DNA from: Parapedobacter sp964613725
Lineage (GTDB): Bacteria > Bacteroidota > Bacteroidia > Sphingobacteriales > Sphingobacteriaceae
Direction of reading: 5' to 3'
Length of the DNA: 22,588 nt
NCBI GenBank assembly: GCA_964613725.1
Contig: CAZTJY010000065.1
Span: 1-22,588, forward strand
Shown: piece after piece, positions 6,885-14,093 of the stretch
How positions within the stretch are numbered: position 1 is the first letter of the stretch
How the letters are laid out: each line of letters opens with the position of its first letter
Position numbers and translations under genes: made by a program
Notes under the pieces: model-generated
Database searches by the model: none
What the model was told of the DNA's origin: nothing
What the model saw: the letters and a program-made list of their open reading frames with translations, nothing else

Positions 6885-7003
6885 ATGCATCACCACGATC
6901 CATTGGACAGGATGATTTTATCGGCCAAGCGATTGCCGATGATTTATCAATTGTCACCAAAGACGAAAAGTTCCCTCAATACGACGCACAGCTGCTTTGG
7001 TGA
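6885..7003 (+). pseudogene. VapC-type PIN-domain toxin, C-terminal remnant with frameshift
   Basis: MHHHDPLDRMI (from 6885) is read in one frame and GQAIADDLSIVTKDEKFPQY plus DAQLLW and TGA (7001-7003) in another. Together they reproduce the C-terminus of VapC/PIN toxins (HH.DPFDRM-I-AQAIADDL-IVTKD..F..Y...LLW), including the conserved Asp residues of the nuclease site. The frame changes between DRMI and GQAIAD, around 6917-6923. A third frame upstream (about 6810-6885, ending GPEKVKE) may hold more of the same gene, but this is weak. No N-terminal Asp motif and no antitoxin gene are seen, so this is dead debris upstream of the CoA-transferase gene. Confidence 0.75.
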
Positions 7004-7096
7004 ATTTCCACTGGGCTCGCGCAAATGTTCACTTTCTCGCTGCAGCTACAAAGAAAATTATTTTTCATCAGGTAAATAGTCCAAAAAACAAAAATT

Positions 7097-8383
7097 ATGG
7101 CATCAACATACATAACCGCCGCAGAGGCTGTAGCCTGTGTTCAATCAGGCCACCGGGTATTCATACACGGCAGCGCGGCCACGCCCGTGCCGCTGGTCAA
7201 CGCATTGCTCGATAAGCACGAAACGCTTCGAAATGTCGAATTGGTGGGCATCACCAACATGGGCGGCATTAATTTCAACACGCCCGAATTCAAGAAAAGC
7301 TTCTATTTCAATTCCCTGTTTGTGAGCGAAAACATCCGGGCGCTCATACGCGAGAACGGTGGCGATTATGTCCCCGTATTCCTGAGCCAAATACCGCAAC
7401 TGTTCAATCAGAAAATACTGCCATTGGACGTGGCATTGATACAGGTGTCCGAGCCAGACGCTCACGGATATTGCTCATTGGGTACTTCGGTAGATATTGC
7501 CAAGGCCGCCGTTGAAAACGCCCGTATTATCGTGGCAATGGTGAATCCGAAAATGCCGCGCACCCATGGCAACGGCTTTATTTCCGTCAGCGATATCCAC
7601 CATTTGGTTTGTCAAGAAGTGGAACTTCACGAGGTTGATTATTCCCAAAAATCAACCGACGCCATCAAAACCATCGGACGCCATGTCGCATCGCTCATTG
7701 AAGATGGCGCAACGTTGCAGATGGGCATAGGCAGCATACCCGACCAGGTGTTGCAAAACCTCACCGGCCACAAGCACCTGGGCATCCATACGGAGATGCT
7801 TTCCGATGGGGTCATCCCCTTAATCAAAAGCGGCGTCATCGACAATAGCCTCAAAAAGATAAAAAGAGGGCGCACCGTCACCGGGTTTATGGCGGGCACC
7901 AGGAAGTTGTACGATTTCGTACACGATAATCCCAAGGTGCTTGTCTTGGACATATCCTATGTAAACGATACCAGCATCATCCGGCAGAATGCCAAAATGA
8001 CCGCGATTAACAGTGCCATCGAAATTGACCTCACCGGCCAGATATGTGCCGACTCCATCGGTACTTATCAGTTTTCCGGTATCGGCGGGCAAATGGATTT
8101 CATCAGGGGGGCTTCTTTGTCAGACGGCGGCAAGCCGATCATTGCTTTACCCTCCATCACCTCACGCAATCAGTCGCGCATCGTCCCTTACCTCAAGGAA
8201 GGAGCCGGCGTGGTCACCACGCGGGGGCATGTGCACTGGGTAGTTACCGAATACGGCATGGTTAACCTGTTTGGGAAAAATCTCAAACAACGGGGGAAAG
8301 CACTCATCAGTATCGCCCACCCATCACACAGGGAGGCTTTGGAGCGCGCTTTTTTTGAACGCCATGGCGTAATGCCGCTCTGA
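7097..8383 (+). CDS. Acetyl-CoA hydrolase/CoA-transferase family protein (4-hydroxybutyrate/butyryl-CoA transferase type)
   Basis: The 428-residue protein has the full two-domain fold of the acetyl-CoA hydrolase/transferase family. It shows an N-terminal domain with GSAATPVPLV and SEPDAHGYCSLG, then MGIGSIPDQVL and HTEMLSDGV, where Glu233 corresponds to the glutamate that carries CoA in related transferases. GIGGQMDFIRGA (328-339) is the conserved CoA-site loop, and HWVVTEYGMVNLFGK marks the C-terminus. It exchanges CoA between acetyl-CoA and a short carboxylic acid, or hydrolyses acetyl-CoA, in the cytoplasm; the co-substrate cannot be read. It stands alone, behind a degraded toxin fragment, and I find no clear promoter in 7004-7096. 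Its stop is 9 bp from the stop of the convergent SRPBCC gene. Confidence 0.92.
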   Translation: MASTYITAAEAVACVQSGHRVFIHGSAATPVPLVNALLDKHETLRNVELVGITNMGGINFNTPEFKKSFYFNSLFVSENIRALIRENGGDYVPVFLSQIPQLFNQKILPLDVALIQVSEPDAHGYCSLGTSVDIAKAAVENARIIVAMVNPKMPRTHGNGFISVSDIHHLVCQEVELHEVDYSQKSTDAIKTIGRHVASLIEDGATLQMGIGSIPDQVLQNLTGHKHLGIHTEMLSDGVIPLIKSGVIDNSLKKIKRGRTVTGFMAGTRKLYDFVHDNPKVLVLDISYVNDTSIIRQNAKMTAINSAIEIDLTGQICADSIGTYQFSGIGGQMDFIRGASLSDGGKPIIALPSITSRNQSRIVPYLKEGAGVVTTRGHVHWVVTEYGMVNLFGKNLKQRGKALISIAHPSHREALERAFFERHGVMPL

Positions 8384-8392
8384 AGCTGAATT

Positions 8393-8848
8393 TTATTGCT
8401 CTGCCAGCCGTTTCACCACTTCCAGGCCGGCAGTAAATCCGAGATTCATTATCTCCTCCCCTTCGTCTCCGTCTGGGATTTGTACGGAAGCGCGAAGCGT
8501 AGTGATGCCATTCTGTTCCGTAAGGTAATATTCTTCCAACGAGCCGGCCCATGTTTTTACCCTTTCGCTCGTTGTATCTTCCCGCCCATCAATCATCTCG
8601 CCTAGGTGCTTAAACACCAATTCATAAGGCTCATCTATGGATTTTATGGTGGCCACCATTCCGTTACCACTATTACCTAGGAATAATGTTTTGCCCCCTA
8701 CCTGCCAATCTGTTTGCATAGACCCGCTCTCCGGGTCATCCGGGTTAAAGGCGCTTGTCCATTTTGAATAGGTCTCCGGATTCCAAAGCACGTCCCAAAC
8801 TTTCTGGGCCGTCGCGTCGATCTCTTTAGTAAATTGCAACGTTTTCAT
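8393..8848 (-). CDS. SRPBCC domain protein (AHSA1-like)
   Basis: This 151-residue single-domain protein opens with TKEIDATAQKVWDVLWNPETYSKWTSAF, the classic START-like N-terminus. It continues with GGKTLFLGNSGNGMVATI, LVFKHLGEM and a final helix that packs over the pocket. The ligand is unknown. It differs clearly from the SRPBCC protein of the ArsR operon, so it is not a recent duplicate. The DinB-like gene lies 53 bp upstream on the same strand; the two could share a transcript, although a 12-bp palindrome lies between them. Confidence 0.85.
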   Translation of the reverse strand: MKTLQFTKEIDATAQKVWDVLWNPETYSKWTSAFNPDDPESGSMQTDWQVGGKTLFLGNSGNGMVATIKSIDEPYELVFKHLGEMIDGREDTTSERVKTWAGSLEEYYLTEQNGITTLRASVQIPDGDEGEEIMNLGFTAGLEVVKRLAEQ

Positions 8849-8862
8849 TTTATATCAACAGC

Positions 8863-8874
8863 TTTGTGCACAAA
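8863..8874. promoter_or_regulatory. Perfect 12-bp palindrome upstream of the SRPBCC gene
   Basis: TTTGTGCACAAA is a perfect dyad 14 bp ahead of the SRPBCC start codon and inside the DinB-SRPBCC spacer. It could be an operator for this gene or chance; no regulator is encoded next to it. Confidence 0.3.
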
Positions 8875-8901
8875 TAAGTTTGATTCATCAAAACTCCAGC
8901 C

Positions 8902-9426
8902 TCAATAACCTAAGTTATCGTCCAAGTCATACCTCACCCCCGCATACCCCAGCGCCTTTCGCATCAGGCCCAATTGACCAAACAAGTAGCTTTCGCGGTC
9001 CATGCACATACCCATCATGTTCAGTTTGTTTTCTTCCACATACGGCGTATTCATGCCAAATTCATAGGCCTGCGCAAGTTCAGCCTCATTCACTGTCAAC
9101 AGCCTTTTATACAGCGGTGGAGAAACCTTGTGCCATTCGTCTTTCAGCGCTTCGAGTGATGGATATGTCGCGTCCACATCCAGGGCTTTCGCGTCCTTAA
9201 ACAATGCCTCGTAGGGGTCTTTCTCGGGCATGCCTAAAATATCGGCCAGCCAATACCGGCAATTGACCAGATTGCCCACCATCCAGGTAAAATGGTTGGT
9301 TTTATTATCGATCCGTTTCTGCGCATCTTCTTCCCGTATACCGTCCAGCATATTATTAAATAGCTGGCTGTGCATACGGTAACCAGGAATAACGATGGTT
9401 AGGGTCTTCGCTATCGGTTTGTCCAT
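8902..9426 (-). CDS. DinB-like four-helix protein
   Basis: The 174-residue protein is read as DinB-superfamily: NHFTWMVGNLVNCRYWLADILG in the second helix and MDRESYLFGQLGLMRKALGY in the last helix. In most DinB proteins the last-helix block begins with a His that completes a three-His metal site; here the spot reads MDRESYLFGQ, so the metal site seems incomplete. Bacterial DinB relatives include thiol transferases (bacillithiol/mycothiol type), but no activity can be assigned here. The start ATG 9426 has no clear Shine-Dalgarno. It lies between the downstream SRPBCC gene and the debris region upstream. Confidence 0.75.
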   Translation of the reverse strand: MDKPIAKTLTIVIPGYRMHSQLFNNMLDGIREEDAQKRIDNKTNHFTWMVGNLVNCRYWLADILGMPEKDPYEALFKDAKALDVDATYPSLEALKDEWHKVSPPLYKRLLTVNEAELAQAYEFGMNTPYVEENKLNMMGMCMDRESYLFGQLGLMRKALGYAGVRYDLDDNLGY

Positions 9427-9562
9427 GTTCTTGTTTTTTGAGGTGCAACATTATCATCATTAACACTTTAAAAAAGTCGGTGTTTTTAACATGATAAAGT
9501 TATATCGAAACATGGAAGCGCATCGGGGGTATAAAAAAAAGTTGGGGGGGGGCATATTGGTA
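9427..9562. other. A/T-rich intergenic stretch with A8 and G9 homopolymers
   Basis: I see no gene here. The part next to the DinB-like gene should hold its promoter; TAATGTTG on the minus strand is a poor -7 match. Runs of eight A (9533-9540) and nine G (9544-9552) lie beside the decayed Fic fragment and are sites where sequencing or replication slippage is likely. Confidence 0.5.
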
Positions 9563-9790
9563 TCAAGAGCGGGCAAACGAGCGTAAGGGTGCGACGCCCC
9601 CCCTGATCTGCTGCCCGCATGGCTTGAAGGCAGGTTGTCCTCGTTTCACTTTGCTGCACAGGTTGGCTGCTCCCAAGCTGAAGAGCGGGAGTTTGAATAG
9701 CTTACTGATGATAATATCGGCAATCAGGCGACTGTGCCGACCGTTGCCATTAGGGAAACAGTGAATGCTTACAATCCAGTGCCGTGGATA
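9563..9790 (-). pseudogene. Fic-domain protein remnant (mobile mystery protein B-like)
   Basis: Read on the minus strand, a frame without a start codon gives IHCFPNGNGRHSRLIADIII, then a segment like the FTWG..NL region (LFSLGAANLC), and ends APLRSFARS and TGA (9563-9565). The Fic core HPFxxGNGRxxR is present except that Pro is Cys. Near the end a neighbouring frame reads AMRAADQG, the expected ALRAAD block, so two compensating small indels are likely around 9601-9640. The N-terminal two thirds of the gene, including any inhibitory helix, are missing. Fic proteins transfer AMP or similar groups to target proteins, and this variant often sits on mobile DNA. The fragment is not expected to be made. 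Confidence 0.72.
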
Positions 9791-10021
9791 CTGTAACGGA
9801 TGCCTGGGAATACGAATACGGCCTGGGTACCCGGGCCAATGCGGACATTCCCATCGAGTGGGGCACGAACCAGAAAGCCACCCAATCTTATGGAAACATG
9901 CTGACCAGCCTCACGCCCGGCGTTATCTACTATGTACGTGTACGAGCCCACAACGGAAGGGCGATANNNNNNNNNNGGCGATAGCGACTGGTGTGAACCG
10001 TTTTCGAGGATAGCCCGATGA
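9784..10021 (+). pseudogene. Fibronectin type III-like domain remnant
   Basis: From 9784 the frame reads WEYEYGLGTRANADIPIEWG and then TSLTPGVIYYVRVRAHNGR, the hallmark F and G strands of a fibronectin type III domain. After the N run (9967-9976) the sequence resumes in another frame with GDSDWCEPFSRI and stops at TGA 10019-10021, matching the GDSDWSEP end of such domains. The start of the parent protein, a signal peptide and any catalytic part are absent, so this is a fragment of a larger surface or secreted protein. It abuts the Fic fragment on the opposite strand at about 9780-9790. Confidence 0.6.
9967..9976. other. Assembly gap (10 N) inside the FN3 remnant
   Basis: Ten N separate flanks that both carry GGCGATA (9960-9966 and 9977-9983), suggesting that the two contig ends overlap and that the true gap may be negative. 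Confidence 0.9.
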
Positions 10022-10339
10022 AAAGGGCGCACTGTTTTTTCGGTATCGCCACCGCCATTGCCTGCGTTTCCAACCGGGAGCGCAGGCAATCGGTTTTACG
10101 GCTGAACGAACCGGCGGCGCATCGCTACCGTGACAGCGTGTGGTCCCTGCGCCGTGGGCTTGGTGGTGTACCGGTTGGTGCGATCGATGTTCCGTTAGCA
10201 AAAACCGGTGAACGCGCCGGAACGACAGGTACACCGGGTGGGCCTCCCGGGGTACCTTTTCTTGTGGAAGGTGGACCTGTTGAACGATGCGGTGTACCCA
10301 GCGACGGTTAATTTCTGCATAGGGTTCGCCAAAAAAAGG
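10022..10339. other. Non-coding or decayed stretch without recognisable gene
   Basis: All frames here are short or low in recognisable motifs. The sequence is G/C-rich and protein-like in patches, as expected for worn-down coding DNA, but I could not assign any fragment. An open frame from 10208 runs into the aminopeptidase gene, but its 56 extra residues are not family-like. Confidence 0.5.
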
Positions 10340-10370
10340 TTAGTGGACAGCCAGCTTTTCACTACCTTTA
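10340..10370 (+). promoter_or_regulatory. Candidate promoter of the aminopeptidase P gene
   Basis: TTAG (10340-10343), 19 bases and TACCTTTA (10363-10370) approximate the Bacteroidota consensus. The predicted start falls at about 10376, on the first ATG, so the mRNA would be leaderless or nearly so. Confidence 0.45.
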
Positions 10371-10375
10371 TACCC

Positions 10376-11776
10376 ATGATGTTTAGCACACAAACCTACC
10401 AGTCGCGCAGGGAAACCCTGCGGACGAACGTTTCTTCTGGCATTATTTTGCTCATGGGGAATACCGAAGCGCCCATCAATTTCAGGGATAACACATACCC
10501 GTTCCGGCAAGACAGTACTTTCTTGTACTATTTTGGGATCGCGGCGCCCAACCTGGCTGCCGTCATTGACATCAACGAAGGCCATACCATTATTTTCGGC
10601 AACGAAATGACCCTCGATGACATTGTCTGGATGGGTAGGCTCGAAACGCTCCGTGAAAAGGCCGAAAAATCGGGAGTCGCCGAAACACGTCCCACAAATT
10701 TGCTGGCAGCAATGGTCATGCAAGCGATTGAAAATGGTCGTCCTGTCCATTTTCTACCGCCTTACCGGTCGGCAAATGTGATCCGGCTGGCGCACCTAAC
10801 AGGAATTGCCGTAGAACAGGTTACCGAAGCGGCTTCGGTGGAACTCATCAAAGCCGTAGTGGCCCAACGGTCCATCAAATCGGCCGAAGAGGTCGCTGAA
10901 ATTGAGCAAGCGGTGAGTGTAAGTGTGGATATGCACCTCATGGCCATGCGCCTGGCCAAACCGGGCATGTCTGAGCAGCAAATTGCCGTAGCGGTACAGC
11001 ATACTGCCCAACAGGCCGGTGGTGCCCTTGCCTACCCCACGATACTGACCGTTCGCGGCGAGGTGCTGCACAACCACTACCATGGAAACGTGCTAAAAGA
11101 AGGCGATATGGTACTCAACGATTCGGGTGCCGAAACGGCTATGGGCTACGCGGGCGACCTGACCCGCACGTTTCCCGCCGGAAAAACGTTTATTGCCCTG
11201 CAAAAGGAAGCGTATAATGTGGTATTAAATGCACTTGAATCTGCAACGGCAGCGCTTAAGCCCGGTGTCCGTTACCTCGATATCCACCTGCATTCGTGCC
11301 GTATGCTTACCGAAGGGCTGAAAGCGCTCGGTTTGATGCGGGGCGATACCGACGAAGCGGTGGCCGCAGGTGCACATACCTTGTTTTTCCAATGCGGTAC
11401 AGGCCACATGATGGGGCTTGATGTGCACGACATGGAAGACCTCGGCGAACAATATGTTGGCTATACCGATACGCTCCGCAAAGATACCAGCACGTTTGGC
11501 TTGAAGTCGCTCCGCCTGGGTAAAGCGCTGGAAGCCGGTTACGTGCTCACGGTTGAACCTGGCCTGTATTTCATCCCCGAACTGATTGACCGTTGGAAAG
11601 CTGATAACAAACTCGCGGAATTCATTGATTACAATAAGGTCGAAGCATTCCGGAATTTCGGCGGCATCCGCGTGGAAGACGATATACTCATCACCGCCGA
11701 CGGCTACCGGGTACTGGGAAAACCCCTGGCAAAAACCGTTGCCGAAATTGAAGCGGTACGCGCGGAAGCCTGGTGA
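10376..11776 (+). CDS. Xaa-Pro aminopeptidase (aminopeptidase P, family M24B)
   Basis: The 466-residue protein has an N-terminal creatinase-like domain (from SRRETLRTNV through DSTFLYYFGI) and a C-terminal pita-bread catalytic domain. All five dinuclear metal ligands are visible: Asp249 (VLNDSGAE), Asp261 (YAGDLTRTFP), His344 (GTGHMMGLDVHD), Glu394 (TVEPGLYF) and Glu434 (IRVEDDILIT). It removes the N-terminal residue from peptides whose second residue is proline, with Mn2+ as the usual metal. No signal peptide is seen, so it acts in the cytoplasm. ATG 10376 (or the next codon, 10379) is chosen over upstream starts because the family N-terminus begins there and a promoter-like box lies just before it. 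It is followed after 37 bp by a dipeptidyl peptidase IV gene. Confidence 0.93.
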   Translation: MMFSTQTYQSRRETLRTNVSSGIILLMGNTEAPINFRDNTYPFRQDSTFLYYFGIAAPNLAAVIDINEGHTIIFGNEMTLDDIVWMGRLETLREKAEKSGVAETRPTNLLAAMVMQAIENGRPVHFLPPYRSANVIRLAHLTGIAVEQVTEAASVELIKAVVAQRSIKSAEEVAEIEQAVSVSVDMHLMAMRLAKPGMSEQQIAVAVQHTAQQAGGALAYPTILTVRGEVLHNHYHGNVLKEGDMVLNDSGAETAMGYAGDLTRTFPAGKTFIALQKEAYNVVLNALESATAALKPGVRYLDIHLHSCRMLTEGLKALGLMRGDTDEAVAAGAHTLFFQCGTGHMMGLDVHDMEDLGEQYVGYTDTLRKDTSTFGLKSLRLGKALEAGYVLTVEPGLYFIPELIDRWKADNKLAEFIDYNKVEAFRNFGGIRVEDDILITADGYRVLGKPLAKTVAEIEAVRAEAW

Positions 11777-11813
11777 TGCATCGATGTGTTTTGACCATTT
11801 GATTAGTTTAACC

Positions 11814-14009
11814 ATGAATAGAATTATGTTTCGTAACTACCTATACCGCTGCGGCCTCCTCACGGCCTTCGTGTTTGCAGTACTGAACACCACCTACGCG
11901 CAGTTCGGGCAGCAGGTGCAATGGTCTGAAGATGGCAACGCCATCATTAAAGTGGTGGCGGGCGAGATCGTGCAGGAGGCTGTTGCCGATCCGGCGCAGC
12001 ATACGGTCATCGCCACGAAAGCCGATCTGACGCCCTCCGACAGCAGCAAACCGCTGGCGGTACGGCGGTTTTCGCTGGCGGCAGGCGGCGACAAAATCCT
12101 TATCACTACCAACACGGCGCGTGTATGGCGCTACGATACACGGGGCGACTACTGGGTGTTCGATACCGCGGATAAGTCGCTCACCCAGTTGGGGAAAACG
12201 CTGCCCGAGTCGTCATTGATGTATGGCAAACTGTCGCCGGATGGTACACAGGCAGCGTATGTGAGTGGTCATAACCTCTACGTGGAGGAACTGGGATCTG
12301 GAACCATCAAACCGCTCACCACCGATGGTACCGACCGAATCATCCACGGCACGTTCGATTGGGCCTATGAGGAAGAATTCGGTTGCCGCGACGGGTTCCG
12401 CTGGTCACCCGACGGAAAACGGATCGCCTACTGGACCATCGATGCACGTAGCATCCGTAACTTCCTGATGATCAACAATACCGACTCCACATATTCGTTT
12501 ACTATACCTGTTGAATACCCGAAGGTAGGTGAAGCGCCCAGTCCTGCTTTCCTATCGGTAGTAACCGTGGCCGATGGCCATACCGTGAAAATGGACATAC
12601 CGGGTGACCCGGCACAACACTACCTGCCCCGGATGGAATGGGCGGCCAACAGCACGGAATTGATTTTCCAGCAGCTGGACCGCAAACAACAACAAAGCAA
12701 CATCTTCCTGGCCAATGCCACGGACGGCTCGTGCACCGAAATTTACACAGAAACAGACGATGCTTGGATAGACAGCAAAGCCCGCTGGAACCACGACGAC
12801 CCCACGGGTTGGGAATGGATAAAAAACGGAAAGGAATTTATCTGGGTGAGCGAAAAAGATGGCTGGCGCCACCTGTACCGCATCGACCGCACAGGTGAGG
12901 AAACACGGGTTACTGCTGGCGATTACGATGTTATGGGGATCGACCACATCGACGAGGCGGGCGGATACATCTATTTTTCCGCATCGCCAGCTAACGCTAC
13001 ACAGAAATACCTGTACCGCGTGCAGCTAAACGGCGGTAAACCAGAGCGATTGACACCTGAAAACGAGGCCGGGACGCATAGCTACACGATCTCACCGAAT
13101 GGTAAGCTGGCATTGCATCGGTATAGCAGCCACCTGGCAAACCGTACCGGGCACGTGGTGAGTCTCCCCAAACACCAGACCATCGTAGAGGGCACGTACA
13201 ATGAATTGCCGGCCAACGCACCGAAAACCGAATTTTTCACCATCACCACGGTCGATGGCGTGGAGAGGGATGGCTGGATGGTTAAACCGACCGACTTTGA
13301 TCCGTCAAAAAAGTACCCGGTTGTGTTCTATGTCTATGGCGAACCTGCCGGCCAAACGGTTACAGACCAATATGGCGTGGGCAACAACCGTTTGTATAAC
13401 GGAAGCATGGCAGACGACGGTTATATTTACATATCCCTTGATAACCGAGGCACACCGGCCCCCAAAGGACGGGCATGGCGGAAAGCCATCTATAAAAACA
13501 TCGGCATCAGCAACATCCGCGACCAGGCCATGGGAGCGCAGGAGATACTGAAATGGCCGTTCGTAGACCCCGACCGAGTGGCTGTATGGGGCTGGAGCGG
13601 CGGCGGCTCCTCTACACTCAACCTCCTCTTCCAGTACCCCGAAATCTACCAAACCGGTATCGCTATTGCCGCCGTGGGCAACCAGCTGATGTATGACAAC
13701 ATCTACCAGGAGCGCTATATGGGCCTACCGCAGGAAGACCGCACCCCGTTCATTGAGGGATCGCCCCTGACGCACGCACGGCACCTCCGCGGAAACCTGC
13801 TCTACATCCATGGTACCGCCGACGACAATGTGCATTACCAGAACGCGGAATTACTCATAAACGAATTGATAAAACACAACAGGCAGTTCTCGCTAATGGC
13901 TTACCCCAACCGGAGCCACAGCATCAGCGAGGGCGAAGGTACGCAAGCTCATCTTTCAACGCTGTACACCGACTACCTTAAACAGCATTGCCCACCGGGC
14001 GGGCGTTGA
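11814..14009 (+). CDS. Dipeptidyl peptidase IV-like serine peptidase (S9B)
   Basis: The 731-residue protein has a signal peptide (MNRIMFRNYL...NTTYA, cut before QFG), a beta-propeller N-domain with the substrate-anchoring Glu pair in DWAYEEEF (residues 186-188), and a C-terminal alpha/beta hydrolase. The triad is Ser595 in GWSGGGSS, Asp670 region in GTADDNVH and His702 in NRSHS; YGEPAG carries the oxyanion Tyr. It releases N-terminal Xaa-Pro or Xaa-Ala dipeptides, and the signal peptide places it in the periplasm or outside. ATG 11814 is preferred because the signal peptide starts there; the longer open frame from 11586 overlaps the aminopeptidase gene. It is probably cotranscribed with that gene. 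Confidence 0.94.
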   Translation: MNRIMFRNYLYRCGLLTAFVFAVLNTTYAQFGQQVQWSEDGNAIIKVVAGEIVQEAVADPAQHTVIATKADLTPSDSSKPLAVRRFSLAAGGDKILITTNTARVWRYDTRGDYWVFDTADKSLTQLGKTLPESSLMYGKLSPDGTQAAYVSGHNLYVEELGSGTIKPLTTDGTDRIIHGTFDWAYEEEFGCRDGFRWSPDGKRIAYWTIDARSIRNFLMINNTDSTYSFTIPVEYPKVGEAPSPAFLSVVTVADGHTVKMDIPGDPAQHYLPRMEWAANSTELIFQQLDRKQQQSNIFLANATDGSCTEIYTETDDAWIDSKARWNHDDPTGWEWIKNGKEFIWVSEKDGWRHLYRIDRTGEETRVTAGDYDVMGIDHIDEAGGYIYFSASPANATQKYLYRVQLNGGKPERLTPENEAGTHSYTISPNGKLALHRYSSHLANRTGHVVSLPKHQTIVEGTYNELPANAPKTEFFTITTVDGVERDGWMVKPTDFDPSKKYPVVFYVYGEPAGQTVTDQYGVGNNRLYNGSMADDGYIYISLDNRGTPAPKGRAWRKAIYKNIGISNIRDQAMGAQEILKWPFVDPDRVAVWGWSGGGSSTLNLLFQYPEIYQTGIAIAAVGNQLMYDNIYQERYMGLPQEDRTPFIEGSPLTHARHLRGNLLYIHGTADDNVHYQNAELLINELIKHNRQFSLMAYPNRSHSISEGEGTQAHLSTLYTDYLKQHCPPGGR

Positions 14010-14093
14010 TTTGGAAATACGAACAATCAGTCGATATGTTAATGCTTAATGATTTTAAAATTTGTTAATTAAATAGATTTAGGTGAACTTATA

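Noticed and set aside
10208..10375. N-terminal extension of aminopeptidase P by 56 residues
   Set aside because: The family N-terminus begins at MMFSTQTYQSRRETL, and a promoter-like element lies inside the extension.
11225..11815. 196-codon open frame antisense to the aminopeptidase P gene
   Set aside because: Opposite metal-binding motifs and without features of its own.
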